Below, piece by piece: positions 18,570-27,492 of a DNA stretch of 64,000 nt; position 1 is the first letter of the stretch, and each line of letters opens with the position of its first letter. The stretch lies in assembly GCF_020873915.1 (NCBI RefSeq), contig NZ_JAHWGP010000003.1:124001-188000 (forward strand), in the 5' to 3' direction. This stretch comes from Streptomyces sp. DH5. GTDB taxonomy: Bacteria > Actinomycetota > Actinomycetes > Streptomycetales > Streptomycetaceae. The position numbers were made by a program, and so were the translations under genes. The notes under the pieces were generated by a model that saw only the letters and a list, made by a program, of their open reading frames with translations, was not told the origin of the DNA and did no database searches.

Positions 18570-19835
18570 CTACGTCCGCGGGGCCGGCACTCCGCCGGGG
18601 ACCGGAGCCGCCGGCGCCCGACCGGCCGGGGCGTCGGTGGGGGCGCCGGTGGGGGCGTCGGCGGGGGGTCGCGGCCCGGGAAGGACCGTCCCGCCTCCGG
18701 GCGGGCGCAGGCTCCCGCGGGCGCGTGCCGTCAGACCGCCCAGACGGCGCAGGAAGGACGTCGGCAGGAAGACCGCGTCGGCCGTGATCATCGCCAGGGA
18801 GAAGAAGGGCAGCCCGAGCACGACGGCGATCACGGTGTGCTCGATGATCATGAAGCTCAGCAGGACGTTCTTCACCCGCCGGTTGAACAGGGTGAACGGG
18901 AAGGCGACCTGCACGGCGACCGTCGCGTAGGTCACCAGCATCACCATGGTGCCGCTGGCCGACAGCAGGTCCCCCAGGGCCGGCCAGGGGGAGAAGTGCT
19001 CCAGGTGGAGCGGGTAGTAGACGGCCGTGCCGTCCTGCCAGCGGGAGCCCTGGACCTTGTACCAGCCGGCCGTGGCGTAGATCAGACACGCCTCCGCCAT
19101 GATCACCAGCAGCGCGCCGTTGTGCACGATGTTCGCGACGACGTCCAGCAGGATCCGCGGCCGGTCCGTCCGGGCGCGGCGCCCCACCAGCCACCACAGC
19201 GCCTGCGCGAACCACACGGCCCACAGCAGCACCGGTACGAACCGGTCGCCGTCCATCCGGCCCACGAGTGTCGCGAGGAGCAGCACCGAGCCCAGCACGC
19301 CCCACAGGGCGGGACCGACCCGGTCACGCGGCCGGTCCCCCCGCGCGCGTGCCTCCGCCGCGCGGCGGGCGCGCCGCGCGTCCAGCGACCAGACCCGGCC
19401 GCAGCGGGTGAACACGAGGTAGATCGCCATCAGGTGCAGGACGTTGTCGCCGCCGTCGCCCATGAAGACGCTGCGGTTCTGCAGCGACAGCACGCCCACC
19501 ATGAACAGCACCGACATGGTGCGGGTGCGCCAGCCCAGCAGCAGCAGCAGGCTGAACAGCACGGCCAGCGCGTAGACGGCCTCGAACCACACCCGGCTGT
19601 CGGACCAGAGCAGCACGGTGAAGGCGTCGTTCGCCGCGACCAGCTGCTCGGCCAGCTCCCAGCTCCACGGGCTGTCGGGCCCGTACAGCTCCTGGCGGTG
19701 GGGGAACTCGCGCAGCAGGAACAGCAGCCAGGTCAGGCCGAAGCCGATCCGGATCACGGCGGTCTGGTACGGACCCAGCGCGGAGTCGGTGACGCGGGCG
19801 ATCGCCCGGGAGAGGGCCAGCGAGAAGCGGTTCAC
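18570..19835 (-). CDS. HTTM domain (vitamin K-dependent gamma-carboxylase-like) membrane protein
   Basis: 421 residues from a GTG preceded by GGGGAGG and overlapping the DUF5819 stop (GTGA). At least eight hydrophobic segments are visible, e.g. IRIGFGLTWLLFLLREF, VYALAVLFSLLLLLGW, MSVLFMVGVLSL, WGVLGSVLLLATLVG, MVMLVTYATVAVQVAF and VIAVVLGLPFFSLAMIT. The pattern around residues 10–110 and the motif ATAGWYKVQGSRWQDG match HTTM proteins, the membrane module shared with vitamin K-dependent carboxylases. Bacterial substrates are unknown. The C-terminus is a disordered Pro/Ala-rich tail. Pairing with a DUF5819 protein suggests a two-component membrane complex. Confidence 0.85.
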   Translation of the reverse strand: MNRFSLALSRAIARVTDSALGPYQTAVIRIGFGLTWLLFLLREFPHRQELYGPDSPWSWELAEQLVAANDAFTVLLWSDSRVWFEAVYALAVLFSLLLLLGWRTRTMSVLFMVGVLSLQNRSVFMGDGGDNVLHLMAIYLVFTRCGRVWSLDARRARRAAEARARGDRPRDRVGPALWGVLGSVLLLATLVGRMDGDRFVPVLLWAVWFAQALWWLVGRRARTDRPRILLDVVANIVHNGALLVIMAEACLIYATAGWYKVQGSRWQDGTAVYYPLHLEHFSPWPALGDLLSASGTMVMLVTYATVAVQVAFPFTLFNRRVKNVLLSFMIIEHTVIAVVLGLPFFSLAMITADAVFLPTSFLRRLGGLTARARGSLRPPGGGTVLPGPRPPADAPTGAPTDAPAGRAPAAPVPGGVPAPRT

Positions 19836-20785
19836 CCGATGCCTCCCCGGGTCTCGTCCTCGGGCAGGGTCCACCAGGGCAGGGTGCGGTGGACGGGCGT
19901 GGCGGAGATCCTCTCCCCGCTCCACTCCGGCGGCGGGATGTTCGTGGTGCGCGAGCGGACCTGGACGCGCTCGACGGCACCGTCCGCACCGGCGGCGTCC
20001 GCGCGGTCGAGGCGCATCGCGGTGATCCGGCGCAGGTACGCCTCGGACAGCGCCCCGCGCAGGCCCACCGGCCGGTTGTCGTCGTCGTGCGTCGAGACGA
20101 AGAAGTCCCACGCGCGGCGCAGCTCGTTCTGCTGGGTGTGGCTGGGCAGCGGGTTGCCGTCGATGGCCCGGCCGTCTTGCGCGGACAGGTCGTACCAGCC
20201 GGTGGTCCGCGACGCCCCGTCCGCGGTGCGGATCTCGGCGCGCACCTGGACGGCGACGTTCTGCTGCAGGGGGTTGGGCGCGAACAGCTTCCAGTTCTGC
20301 TCGAACTCCGGGTAGACCCAGTTCTCGATCGTCTCGCGGTGCTGCTCGCTGACCGTGTTCGCCGGCGCGACGTGCAGGAACGTCATGCCGAGGTGCACAC
20401 AGACGCCGACGGCGACGACCGCGAGCGCCAGTGCGGCGCCGATCTGGTGGCACAGGGAGAGGGCGGCCACGCCGGTACGGGGCTCGGCGGGCGGTGCGGT
20501 CACGGTCTCGGGGGCGGGGCCGCATGTGCAGGGGGAGTGCGGCGAGGGTGGTCCGTCCGCCTCGTCGTCGGGGGCGGACGCGGAGGCGTCGGCAGCGGAT
20601 GGAGAGGCGTCGGCAGCCGAGGGAGGGGTGCCGGGGGCGGACGGAGGAGCGCCTGGAGCGAACGGAGGGGTGCCGGGGGCGGACCGGTCCGTCGCGGGAG
20701 CGGGCAGAGCGGGGCGCGGGTCCCGCCCGGCGCCCTCCCCCGCAGGCCCGCGCCGGGCGTCCCAGCCCTTGTCGTACGCGTTCAT
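19832..20785 (-). CDS. DUF5819 family single-pass membrane protein
   Basis: 317 residues. A Pro/Ala/Ser-rich cytoplasmic N-terminus of ~100 residues (APG/SAPGTPPSAAD repeats) precedes one membrane helix (IGAALALAVVAVGVCVHLGM) and an extracellular domain with the family's FLHVAPANTVSEQH, WVYPEFEQNWKLFAPNP and WYDLSAQDG segments. Its role is unknown; it is coupled to the HTTM gene, its usual partner. The start has only a weak GGGGCGGA ribosome site, and an internal start within the repetitive N-terminus is possible. Confidence 0.82.
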   Translation of the reverse strand: MNAYDKGWDARRGPAGEGAGRDPRPALPAPATDRSAPGTPPFAPGAPPSAPGTPPSAADASPSAADASASAPDDEADGPPSPHSPCTCGPAPETVTAPPAEPRTGVAALSLCHQIGAALALAVVAVGVCVHLGMTFLHVAPANTVSEQHRETIENWVYPEFEQNWKLFAPNPLQQNVAVQVRAEIRTADGASRTTGWYDLSAQDGRAIDGNPLPSHTQQNELRRAWDFFVSTHDDDNRPVGLRGALSEAYLRRITAMRLDRADAAGADGAVERVQVRSRTTNIPPPEWSGERISATPVHRTLPWWTLPEDETRGGIG

Positions 20786-21011
20786 TCCGCCCCGATCCGC
20801 CGTTCCCGGTCCGTCACTGCTTCCGCCCCGGCCGCGAGGCCCGTCCCCCGCCGCCCGCCCGCCCGCGCCGTCGCTCCGCCGCGTCGCACGGAACGGTACT
20901 CAGCGCGGGACGCCCGGGCACAGCCCCCTGGTCCCCCCGTCATGTGGCCGTCGCCACACGGACGCCCAGCACCGTTGTCCACAGGCGGCACCCGCAGGTT
21001 ATCCGCAGTGG
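20786..21011. other. Intergenic region with two DnaA-box-like nonamers
   Basis: No gene is visible between the DUF5819 start and the paaA promoter. TTGTCCACA, an exact consensus DnaA box, lies at 20975–20983, and TTATCCGCA, a one-mismatch form, at 20999–21007 beside the paaA -35. They may be isolated DnaA sites or chance matches. Confidence 0.5.
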
Positions 21012-21066
21012 TTGACACCTCGCGGCGCCCGTCCCACCATGGAATCGCACGAACCGAACGATCGGT
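21012..21066 (+). promoter_or_regulatory. paaABCDE promoter with perfect PaaR-type operator
   Basis: TTGACA (21012–21017) and CACCAT (21035–21040) have 17-bp spacing. The palindromic ACCGAACGATCGGT at 21053–21066 would lie just after the start of transcription and 42 bp before the paaA ATG. It is identical on the opposite strand to the paaH/paaN site. Confidence 0.6.
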
Positions 21067-21108
21067 CGGGAGCGTGCTCCGGGAAGCATCCAGGTCGAGG
21101 GGGACCTC

Positions 21109-22122
21109 ATGGTGACAGCAGCCGCCCGCGATACGGCGGGCAGCCGGGCGTACGGCGTGACGGCCGGCGCGGACGACACCGCCGGACACGAGCGCGCCTT
21201 CGACGCGGCCGTCGCCGCCGACGAGCGGATCGAACCGCGCGACTGGATGCCGGACGCCTACCGGGCGACGCTGGTCCGGCAGATCGCGCAGCACGCGCAC
21301 TCCGAGATCATCGGCATGCAGCCCGAGGCCAACTGGATCACGCGTGCCCCCTCCCTGCGCCGCAAGGCGATCCTGATGGCCAAGGTGCAGGACGAAGCGG
21401 GACACGGCCTGTACCTCTACAGCGCCGCCGAGACGCTCGGCACCAGCCGCGAGGAGCTGCTCGACAAGCTGCACTCCGGCCGCCAGAAGTACTCCTCGAT
21501 CTTCAACTACCCGACGCTGACCTGGGCGGACGTCGGAGCCATCGGCTGGCTCGTGGACGGCGCGGCGATCACCAACCAGGTCCCCCTGTGCCGCTGCTCC
21601 TACGGGCCGTACGCACGGGCGATGGTCCGCATCTGCAAGGAGGAGTCCTTCCACCAGCGCCAGGGCTACGAGCTGCTGCTGGCCCTGAGCAAGGGCACCC
21701 CGCAGCAGCACGCGATGGCCCAGGACGCGGTGGACCGCTGGTGGTGGCCGTCACTGATGATGTTCGGCCCGCCCGACGACGAGTCCCAGCACTCCGCGCA
21801 GTCGATGGCCTGGAAGATCAAGCGGCACTCCAACGACGAACTGCGCCAGCGCTTCGTCGACATCTGCGTCCCCCAGGCCGCGTCCCTCGGCCTCACCCTG
21901 CCCGACCCGGACCTGAAGTGGAACGAGGAGCGCGGGCACCACGACTTCGGCGCCATCGACTGGGCGGAGTTCCGGGACGTCCTCAAGGGCAACGGCCCGT
22001 GCAACGAAGAGCGGCTGACCCGGCGCAGGCGTGCCCACGAGGAGGGCGCCTGGGTCAGGGAGGCGGCGGCGGCCCACGCGGCCAAGCACTCGAACGGCGA
22101 GACAGGAGCTATGCGAGCATGA
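21109..22122 (+). CDS. paaA: Phenylacetyl-CoA epoxidase catalytic subunit PaaA
   Basis: 337 residues; GAGGGGGACC precedes the ATG. PaaA is the diiron subunit of the multicomponent oxygenase that turns phenylacetyl-CoA into its 1,2-epoxide. The iron-ligand helices carry [29 protein letters not shown] (Glu…His) and [15 protein letters not shown] (Glu…His), in agreement with the bacterial multicomponent monooxygenase fold. It is first in the tightly overlapping paaABCDE operon and is controlled by the operator just upstream. Confidence 0.96.
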   Translation: MVTAAARDTAGSRAYGVTAGADDTAGHERAFDAAVAADERIEPRDWMPDAYRATLVRQIAQHAHSEIIGMQPEANWITRAPSLRRKAILMAKVQDEAGHGLYLYSAAETLGTSREELLDKLHSGRQKYSSIFNYPTLTWADVGAIGWLVDGAAITNQVPLCRCSYGPYARAMVRICKEESFHQRQGYELLLALSKGTPQQHAMAQDAVDRWWWPSLMMFGPPDDESQHSAQSMAWKIKRHSNDELRQRFVDICVPQAASLGLTLPDPDLKWNEERGHHDFGAIDWAEFRDVLKGNGPCNEERLTRRRRAHEEGAWVREAAAAHAAKHSNGETGAMRA

Positions 22123-22406
22123 CCCACACCGACTGGCCCCTGTGGGAGGTCTTCGTGCGCTCGCGCCGGGGACTGTCCCACACCCACGCCGGCAGCCTGC
22201 ACGCGCCGGACGCCGAACTCGCCCTGCGCAACGCCCGCGACCTGTACACCCGGCGCGGCGAAGGCGTCTCCCTCTGGGTCGTCCCGTCGTCCGCGATCAC
22301 CGCCTCCTCACCCGACGAGAAGGACCCCTTCTTCGAGCCGGCCGCCGACAAGCCCTACCGGCACCCGACGTTCTACGACATCCCCGAGGGGGTGCAGCAC
22401 CTGTGA
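22119..22406 (+). CDS. paaB: Phenylacetyl-CoA epoxidase subunit PaaB
   Basis: 95 residues, starting [21 protein letters not shown], with the ATG overlapping the paaA stop (ATGA). It is a small accessory subunit needed for assembly of the PaaABCE oxygenase. The motif [29 protein letters not shown] is the family core. The length is normal. Confidence 0.95.
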   Translation: MTHTDWPLWEVFVRSRRGLSHTHAGSLHAPDAELALRNARDLYTRRGEGVSLWVVPSSAITASSPDEKDPFFEPAADKPYRHPTFYDIPEGVQHL

Positions 22407-23140
22407 CGACGACCTCCGCCGCAGGCACCGCCGCGGTCACGGCCGCCGCGCTCGCCCTCGGCGACGACGCGCTGGTGCTCTCCCACCGCCTGGGCGAGTG
22501 GGCAGGACACGCCCCCGTCCTCGAGGAGGAGGTCGCCCTCGCCAACATCGCGCTGGACCTGCTCGGCCAGGCCCGGGTGCTGCTGTCGATGGCGGGCGAC
22601 GAGGACGAGCTGGCGTTCCTCCGCGAGGAGCGCGCCTTCCGCAACCTCCAGCTCGTGGAGCAGCCGAACGGCGACTTCGCCCACACCATCGCCCGCCAGC
22701 TGTTCTTCTCCGCCCACCAGTACCTCCTCTACGGAGAACTCGCCTCCGGCGACGGCCCGTTCACCCCGCTGGCCGCGAAGGCCGTCAAGGAGACCGCCTA
22801 CCACCGCGACCACGCCGAGCAGTGGACGCTGCGCCTCGGTGACGGCACGGACGAGAGCCACGCGCGAATGCAGCGGGCGGTGGACGCGCTGTGGCGCTAC
22901 ACCGGCGAGATGTTCCAGCCGGTCGAGGGCGTCGACGTCGACCCGTCCCGCCTGGAGGCGGCCTGGCTGGAGTGGACCGGCCAGGTGCTGCGCCGCGCCA
23001 CGCTCACGGTGCCCGACGGGCCGCGCACGGGAGCGTGGGCGGCCGGCGCGGGCCGGCAGGGCCTGCACACCGAGCCGTTCGGCCGGATGCTCGCCGAGAT
23101 GCAGCACCTGCACCGCAGCCACCCGGGGGCGGCATGGTGA
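22403..23140 (+). CDS. paaC: Phenylacetyl-CoA epoxidase structural subunit PaaC
   Basis: 245 residues from a GTG that overlaps the paaB stop (GTGA). It is a ferritin-like helical subunit that pairs with PaaA but does not bind the working diiron centre. Family segments are DDALVLSHRLGEWAGHAPVLEEEVALANIALDLLGQAR and KAVKETAYHRDHAEQWTLRLGDGT. Confidence 0.95.
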   Translation: MTTTSAAGTAAVTAAALALGDDALVLSHRLGEWAGHAPVLEEEVALANIALDLLGQARVLLSMAGDEDELAFLREERAFRNLQLVEQPNGDFAHTIARQLFFSAHQYLLYGELASGDGPFTPLAAKAVKETAYHRDHAEQWTLRLGDGTDESHARMQRAVDALWRYTGEMFQPVEGVDVDPSRLEAAWLEWTGQVLRRATLTVPDGPRTGAWAAGAGRQGLHTEPFGRMLAEMQHLHRSHPGAAW

Positions 23141-23676
23141 CCGCCACCCCGCTGGAAGCGGAACTCCTCGAGCTCGCCGGTTCGGTGCCCGACCCGGAAC
23201 TGCCGGTACTGACCCTGCGCGAACTGGGCGTCGTGCGCGCGGTGCACGCGCACGGTCCGGACTCCGTCGAGGTCGAGCTGACCCCGACGTACACCGGCTG
23301 CCCGGCCGTCGAGGCGATGAGCCTCGACATCGAGCGCGTCCTGCGCGGACACGGAGTGCGCGAGGTCACGGTGCGCACGGTGCTCGCGCCGGCCTGGTCG
23401 ACCGACGACATCACCGACGAAGGACGGCGCAAACTGCGGGAGTTCGGCATCGCCCCGCCGCGCACCGGGGCAGCCTCCGCCGGGCCGGTCCCGGTGGAGC
23501 TCGGAGCGACCCGCACCCGGTCCGGACCACCGGCGGACGGCCTCGGCCCCGTCCACTGCCCGCACTGCGGGTCCGCCGAGACCGAACTGCTCAGCCGCTT
23601 CTCGTCCACCGCGTGCAAGGCGCTGCGCCGCTGCCTGGCCTGCCGTGAACCGTTCGACCACTTCAAGGAGTTGTGA
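23134..23676 (+). CDS. paaD: PaaD, MIP18-type iron–sulfur maturation protein with zinc ribbon
   Basis: 180 residues. The N-terminal MIP18/DUF59 domain (residues ~5–90, DPELPVLTLRELGVVR and TYTGCPAVEAM with its conserved Cys) is followed by a C-terminal Cys4 ribbon (CPHCGS…CLAC). PaaD is thought to mature the Fe–S cluster of PaaE or the oxygenase. ATG at 23134 and GTG at 23137 are both possible starts; either overlaps paaC. Confidence 0.93.
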   Translation: MVTATPLEAELLELAGSVPDPELPVLTLRELGVVRAVHAHGPDSVEVELTPTYTGCPAVEAMSLDIERVLRGHGVREVTVRTVLAPAWSTDDITDEGRRKLREFGIAPPRTGAASAGPVPVELGATRTRSGPPADGLGPVHCPHCGSAETELLSRFSSTACKALRRCLACREPFDHFKEL

Positions 23677-24734
23677 TGGCCCGCTTCCACCGGCTCCGGG
23701 TGGCCGCGGTCGACCGGCTCACCGACGACTCCGTCGCCCTCACCCTCGCCGTCCCCTCGGACGTGCGCGAGGAGTACCGGTACACGCCCGGCCAGCACCT
23801 GGCCCTCAGGCGCACCACCGACGGCGAGGAGATACGCCGCACGTACTCCATCTGCTCCCCCGCCCCCAACGGCGAGGCCCCGAGCACGCTGCGGGTCGGC
23901 GTGCGCCTGGTCGAGGGCGGCGCCTTCTCCACGTACGCGCTGAAGGAGATCGGCCTCGGCGACGAACTGGAGGTGATGACCCCGGCCGGCCGCTTCACGC
24001 TTCCTCCCGCGCCCGGCCGGTACGCGGCCGTCGTGGGCGGCAGCGGCATCACGCCGGTGCTGTCGATCGTCTCGACCCTCCTCGCCCGCGAACCGGAGGC
24101 CAGGTTCTGCCTGATCCGCAGCGACCGGACGGCCGCCTCCACGATGTTCCTGGAGGAGGTCGCCGACCTGAAGGACCGCTACCCCGAGCGGTTCCACCTG
24201 GTGACGGTGCTCTCCCGCGAGGAGCAGCAGGCGGGACTGCCGTCCGGCCGGCTGGACCAGGAGCGGCTGACCGGGCTGCTGCCGGCGCTGCTGCCCGTCG
24301 AGCAGGTGGACGGCTGGTTCCTGTGCGGGCCGTACGGGCTGGTCGAAGGCGCCGAGCGGGCGCTGCGCGGCCTGGGCGTCGCCCGATCCCGCATCCACCA
24401 GGAGATCTTCCACGTCGACGGCGGTATGGCGCCCGTCACCACCGCGTCCGCCCCCGCGCACAGCACGGTCACCGCCCGGCTCGACGGCCGCGGCGGCACC
24501 TGGCCCGTCCAGGCGGGGGAGTCCCTGCTGGACACGGTGCTGCGCAACCGGCCCGACGCGCCCTACGCCTGCAAGGGCGGGGTGTGCGGCACCTGTCGCG
24601 CCTTCCTCGTCTCGGGCGAGGTGCGGATGGACCGCAACTACGCCCTGGAGTCGGAGGAGACGGAGGCCGGCTATGTCCTGGCCTGCCAGTCCCGTCCGGT
24701 GACGGAGCGGGTGGAGCTGGACTTCGACCGGTAG
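23676..24734 (+). CDS. paaE: Phenylacetyl-CoA epoxidase reductase subunit PaaE
   Basis: 352 residues from an ATG with AAGGAG five bases upstream, overlapping the paaD stop by one base. An FAD-binding ferredoxin-reductase domain (RRTYSICSP) is followed by an NAD(P)-binding domain (VVGGSGITPVLSIV and FLCGPYGLVEG) and a C-terminal plant-type [2Fe-2S] domain (YACKGGVCGTCRA plus a distal Cys in LACQSR). It passes electrons from NADPH to PaaA and is the last gene of the operon. Phenylacetate-CoA ligase (paaK) and paaF, paaG and paaJ are not in the window. Confidence 0.95.
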   Translation: MARFHRLRVAAVDRLTDDSVALTLAVPSDVREEYRYTPGQHLALRRTTDGEEIRRTYSICSPAPNGEAPSTLRVGVRLVEGGAFSTYALKEIGLGDELEVMTPAGRFTLPPAPGRYAAVVGGSGITPVLSIVSTLLAREPEARFCLIRSDRTAASTMFLEEVADLKDRYPERFHLVTVLSREEQQAGLPSGRLDQERLTGLLPALLPVEQVDGWFLCGPYGLVEGAERALRGLGVARSRIHQEIFHVDGGMAPVTTASAPAHSTVTARLDGRGGTWPVQAGESLLDTVLRNRPDAPYACKGGVCGTCRAFLVSGEVRMDRNYALESEETEAGYVLACQSRPVTERVELDFDR

Positions 24735-24745
24735 GAAGGCTGCCG

Positions 24746-25093
24746 CTACAGGACGTGCCCCGGCTCTCCGTCGTCGGTGACGACGGGGCGGCCGGCGGAC
24801 TCCCACACCTGCATGCCGCCGTGCACGTTGACGGCGTCGATGCCCTGCTGGGCCAGGTACATCGTGACCTGCGCCGACCGTCCGCCGGAGCGGCAGATCA
24901 CATGGATCCGGCCGTCCTGGGGGGCGGCTTCGGTCAGCTCGCCGTAGCGGGCCACGAACTCGCTGAGGGGGATGTGCAGCGCCCCTTCGGCGTGACCGGC
25001 CTTCCACTCGTCGTCCTCCCGGACGTCCAGCAGGAAGTCGCCGTCCTTGAGGTCCGTGACCTGGACCGTGGGCACACCAGCTCCAAAACTCAT
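24746..25093 (-). CDS. Single-domain rhodanese-like sulfurtransferase
   Basis: 115 residues. The rhodanese fold has LKDGDFLLDVREDDEWKAGHAEGALHIPLSEF and the active-site loop CRSGGRSAQV, whose Cys would carry a persulfide. The loop size fits GlpE/PspE-type enzymes that transfer sulfur to thiols. The C-terminus (GGMQVWESAGRPVV) is typical. It converges with paaE, with only 11 bp between the stops. A physiological partner cannot be inferred. Confidence 0.88.
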   Translation of the reverse strand: MSFGAGVPTVQVTDLKDGDFLLDVREDDEWKAGHAEGALHIPLSEFVARYGELTEAAPQDGRIHVICRSGGRSAQVTMYLAQQGIDAVNVHGGMQVWESAGRPVVTDDGEPGHVL

Positions 25094-25127
25094 GCCCACG
25101 ACGCTACCCGACCGGGCGGGGCCGGGT

Positions 25128-25967
25128 TCAGGCCAGCAGGGCCGCCAGCTCGGCTTCGCGTTCGGCCACCTGGACGCGCAACTGGCCGGCGATGTCCTCG
25201 AGCAGCTGGTCGGGGTCCTCCGGCGCGAGACGCAGCATCGAGCCGATGGCGCTCTCCTCGAGCTCCTTGGCGACCAGGGCGAGCAGTTCCTTGCGCCGGG
25301 AGAGCCATTCGAGGCGGGCGTAGAGCTCCTCACCGGCGCTCGGCAGGCGCTTCAGCTCCGGTCCCCGGGCCCACTCCTCGGCGAGTTCGCGCAGTTCCGC
25401 CTCGCTGCCACGGGCGTAGGCGGCGTTGACGCGGGTGATGAACTCCTCGCGGCGGGCGCGCTCCGTGTCCTCCTGCGCCAGGTCCGGGTGTGCCTTGCGG
25501 GCGAGCTCCCGGTAGAGCTTGCGGGCCTCCTCGCTGGGCCGCACCCGCTGCGGGGGCCGCACCGGCTGGTCCGTGAGCATGGCGGTGGCCTCTGGGAACA
25601 GGCCGTCCCCGTCCATCCAGCCGTTCATCAGCTCTTCGACGCCGGGGATCGGCGAGAGCCGGGCGCGTGCCTCGTCGGCCCGGCGCCGCTCCTCGGGGTC
25701 GTCGCTGCGGGCCGCCCTCGCCTCCAGGATCCGGGCGTCCAGCTCCTCGAGGTGGGCGTAGACGGGGCCGAGCTTCTGTTCGTGCAGCCGGGAGAAGTTC
25801 TCGACTTCGACGCGGAAGGTCTCCACCGCGATCTCGAACTCGATCAGTGCCTGCTCGGCCGCCCGGACAGCCTGTTCCAGCCGATCCTCGGGCCGCGCCG
25901 CACTCTCGCCGCCGGGCGTCCGCTCCGCGCCGGCGCCGCCGGCCTGCTCACCTTCCGAGGTCGTCAC
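25128..25967 (-). CDS. J-domain-like protein of unknown role
   Basis: 279 residues from a GTG (VTTSEGEQAGG). The N-terminal half is a predicted coiled coil (EDRLEQAVRAAEQALIEFEIAVETFRVEVENF…). The middle contains a J-domain-like helix pair with the HPD tripeptide (KLYRELARKAHPDLAQEDTERARREEFITRVNAAY). The C-terminal ~100 residues are helical and rich in Glu and Leu. HPD suggests interaction with DnaK-type chaperones. The rest matches no family I recognise with certainty. Confidence 0.75.
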   Translation of the reverse strand: MTTSEGEQAGGAGAERTPGGESAARPEDRLEQAVRAAEQALIEFEIAVETFRVEVENFSRLHEQKLGPVYAHLEELDARILEARAARSDDPEERRRADEARARLSPIPGVEELMNGWMDGDGLFPEATAMLTDQPVRPPQRVRPSEEARKLYRELARKAHPDLAQEDTERARREEFITRVNAAYARGSEAELRELAEEWARGPELKRLPSAGEELYARLEWLSRRKELLALVAKELEESAIGSMLRLAPEDPDQLLEDIAGQLRVQVAEREAELAALLA

Positions 25968-26046
25968 CCGGACAGCGTAGGCCACCGGCCAGGGGTGACG
26001 CGCCCCGCTCCGGCGGCGCATGCCCCCTGCCCGGGCCCGGCGCCGC

Positions 26047-27492
26047 TCACACCCCCGCCTCCGCGGCGATCCGTCCCGACCGCACCGCCGTGACCAGTTC
26101 GGAGTGGTCCGCCTCCGTGAGGTCGGCGTAGGCGACGGCGAAGGTGGCCACCGCCTCGTCCAGCTCGTCGTTCTTGCCGCAGTACCCGGCGATCAGCCGG
26201 GGGTCGGCGCTGTGGGAGTGCGCGCGGGCCAGCAGGGCGCCGGTCATCCGGGCGTAGTCGTCGACCTGGTCGGCGGCCAGGGCGGCCGGATCGACGCTGC
26301 CCTTGCGGTTGCGGAACTGGCGCACCTGGTAGGGCCGGCCGTCGACCGTCGTCCAGCCCAGCAGGCTGTCGCTGATCACCTGCATACGCTTCTGGCCGTC
26401 GACCACGCGCCGGCCCTCGTGCCCGGCCTCGGGCGCCGCGAAGCCGGCCGTCGGCAGGTGCGGGACGAGCGCCGAGGGCCGGGCCTCCTTCACCTGGAGG
26501 ACCAGCGGCTCGCCCCGGTGGTCGAGGAGCAGCACGACGTAGGAGCGGGTTCCCACGCTGCCGGTACCGACGACGCGGAACGCCACGTCGTGCACGGCGT
26601 GCCGGGCGAGCAGCGGGTGGCGGTCCGGCGGGAGCGTACCGAGGTACTCCTCCAGGGAGGCGGCCACCGCGGATGCCTCGGCGTCCGGTATCCGGCGCAG
26701 CACCGGCGGCGCGTCGACGAAGCGGCGCCCGCCGTCCGCGCCGCCCTCGGTGGACTTGGCCGCGAACCGGCCACTGGTGTTCGCGCGGGCCTTCTCGGAG
26801 ACCCGCTCCAGGGTGCCGAGCAGGTCGTGGGCGTCGGCGTGGGAGACGAGTTCCTCGTCCGCGATGGCGTTCCAGGCGTCCAGCGCCGGAAGCCTGGACA
26901 GCAGCCGCATGGTGCGCCGGTAGGCGCCCACGGCGTCGTGGGCGGCCGCGCGGCAGGTGTCCTCGTCCGCGCCGGCCTCCCGCCCGGCGAGCACCAGCGA
27001 GGTGGCGAGCCGCTTGAGGTCCCATTCCCAGGGGCCGTACACGGTCTCGTCGAAGTCGTTCAGGTCGATGACCAGGCGGCCGCGCGCGTCCCCGTAGAGA
27101 CCGAAGTTGGCCGCGTGGGCGTCCCCGCAGATCTGGGCGCCGATCCCGGTCACGGGGGTGCGGGCCAGGTCGTACGCCATGAGGCCGGCCGATCCGCGCA
27201 GGAAGGCGAACGGTGTCGCCGCCATCCTGCCCACCCGGAGCGGGGTGAGCTCGGGCAGTCTGCCCCGGCTGGACTCCTCGACGGCGCTCACCGCGCCGGG
27301 GCGGGAGGCGTCCGGGTCGACGGTGGCGTGCGCACCGCGCGGGACCTGGGCGCGCAGGGCCTTGCCCTCCCGCTTGGGCGAGCCCGCGACCGGCCACTCG
27401 GCGAACCCGGGGACCCGCGGCAGGCGCCGCCCCGCATCCGCGCCCCCGGCCACGCCGTCAGCCCCGTCCGCCCTCGATACCGGCTCGGTCAC
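26047..27492 (-). CDS. DUF2252 family protein (kinase-like fold, uncharacterised)
   Basis: 481 residues from a GTG with GGGGGAGG seven bases upstream; an ATG eight codons earlier is an alternative. The family hallmarks are RVGRMAATPFAFLRGSAGLMAYDLA, the catalytic-loop-like CGDAHAANFG, and DLNDFDETVYGPWEWDLKRLATS, followed by YCGKNDELDEAVATFAVAYAD near the end. The GDxHxxNFG…DFD arrangement resembles aminoglycoside-phosphotransferase-like kinases, so ATP-dependent phosphorylation of an unknown substrate is plausible. It lies alone, downstream of a 327-bp gap. Confidence 0.85.
   Translation of the reverse strand: MTEPVSRADGADGVAGGADAGRRLPRVPGFAEWPVAGSPKREGKALRAQVPRGAHATVDPDASRPGAVSAVEESSRGRLPELTPLRVGRMAATPFAFLRGSAGLMAYDLARTPVTGIGAQICGDAHAANFGLYGDARGRLVIDLNDFDETVYGPWEWDLKRLATSLVLAGREAGADEDTCRAAAHDAVGAYRRTMRLLSRLPALDAWNAIADEELVSHADAHDLLGTLERVSEKARANTSGRFAAKSTEGGADGGRRFVDAPPVLRRIPDAEASAVAASLEEYLGTLPPDRHPLLARHAVHDVAFRVVGTGSVGTRSYVVLLLDHRGEPLVLQVKEARPSALVPHLPTAGFAAPEAGHEGRRVVDGQKRMQVISDSLLGWTTVDGRPYQVRQFRNRKGSVDPAALAADQVDDYARMTGALLARAHSHSADPRLIAGYCGKNDELDEAVATFAVAYADLTEADHSELVTAVRSGRIAAEAGV

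Noticed and set aside
16070-18787. 905-codon plus-strand open frame across paaN and the methyltransferase gene
   Set aside because: It runs out of frame through paaN and antisense to the SpoU gene; the translation is Arg/Gly/Pro-rich without any domain.
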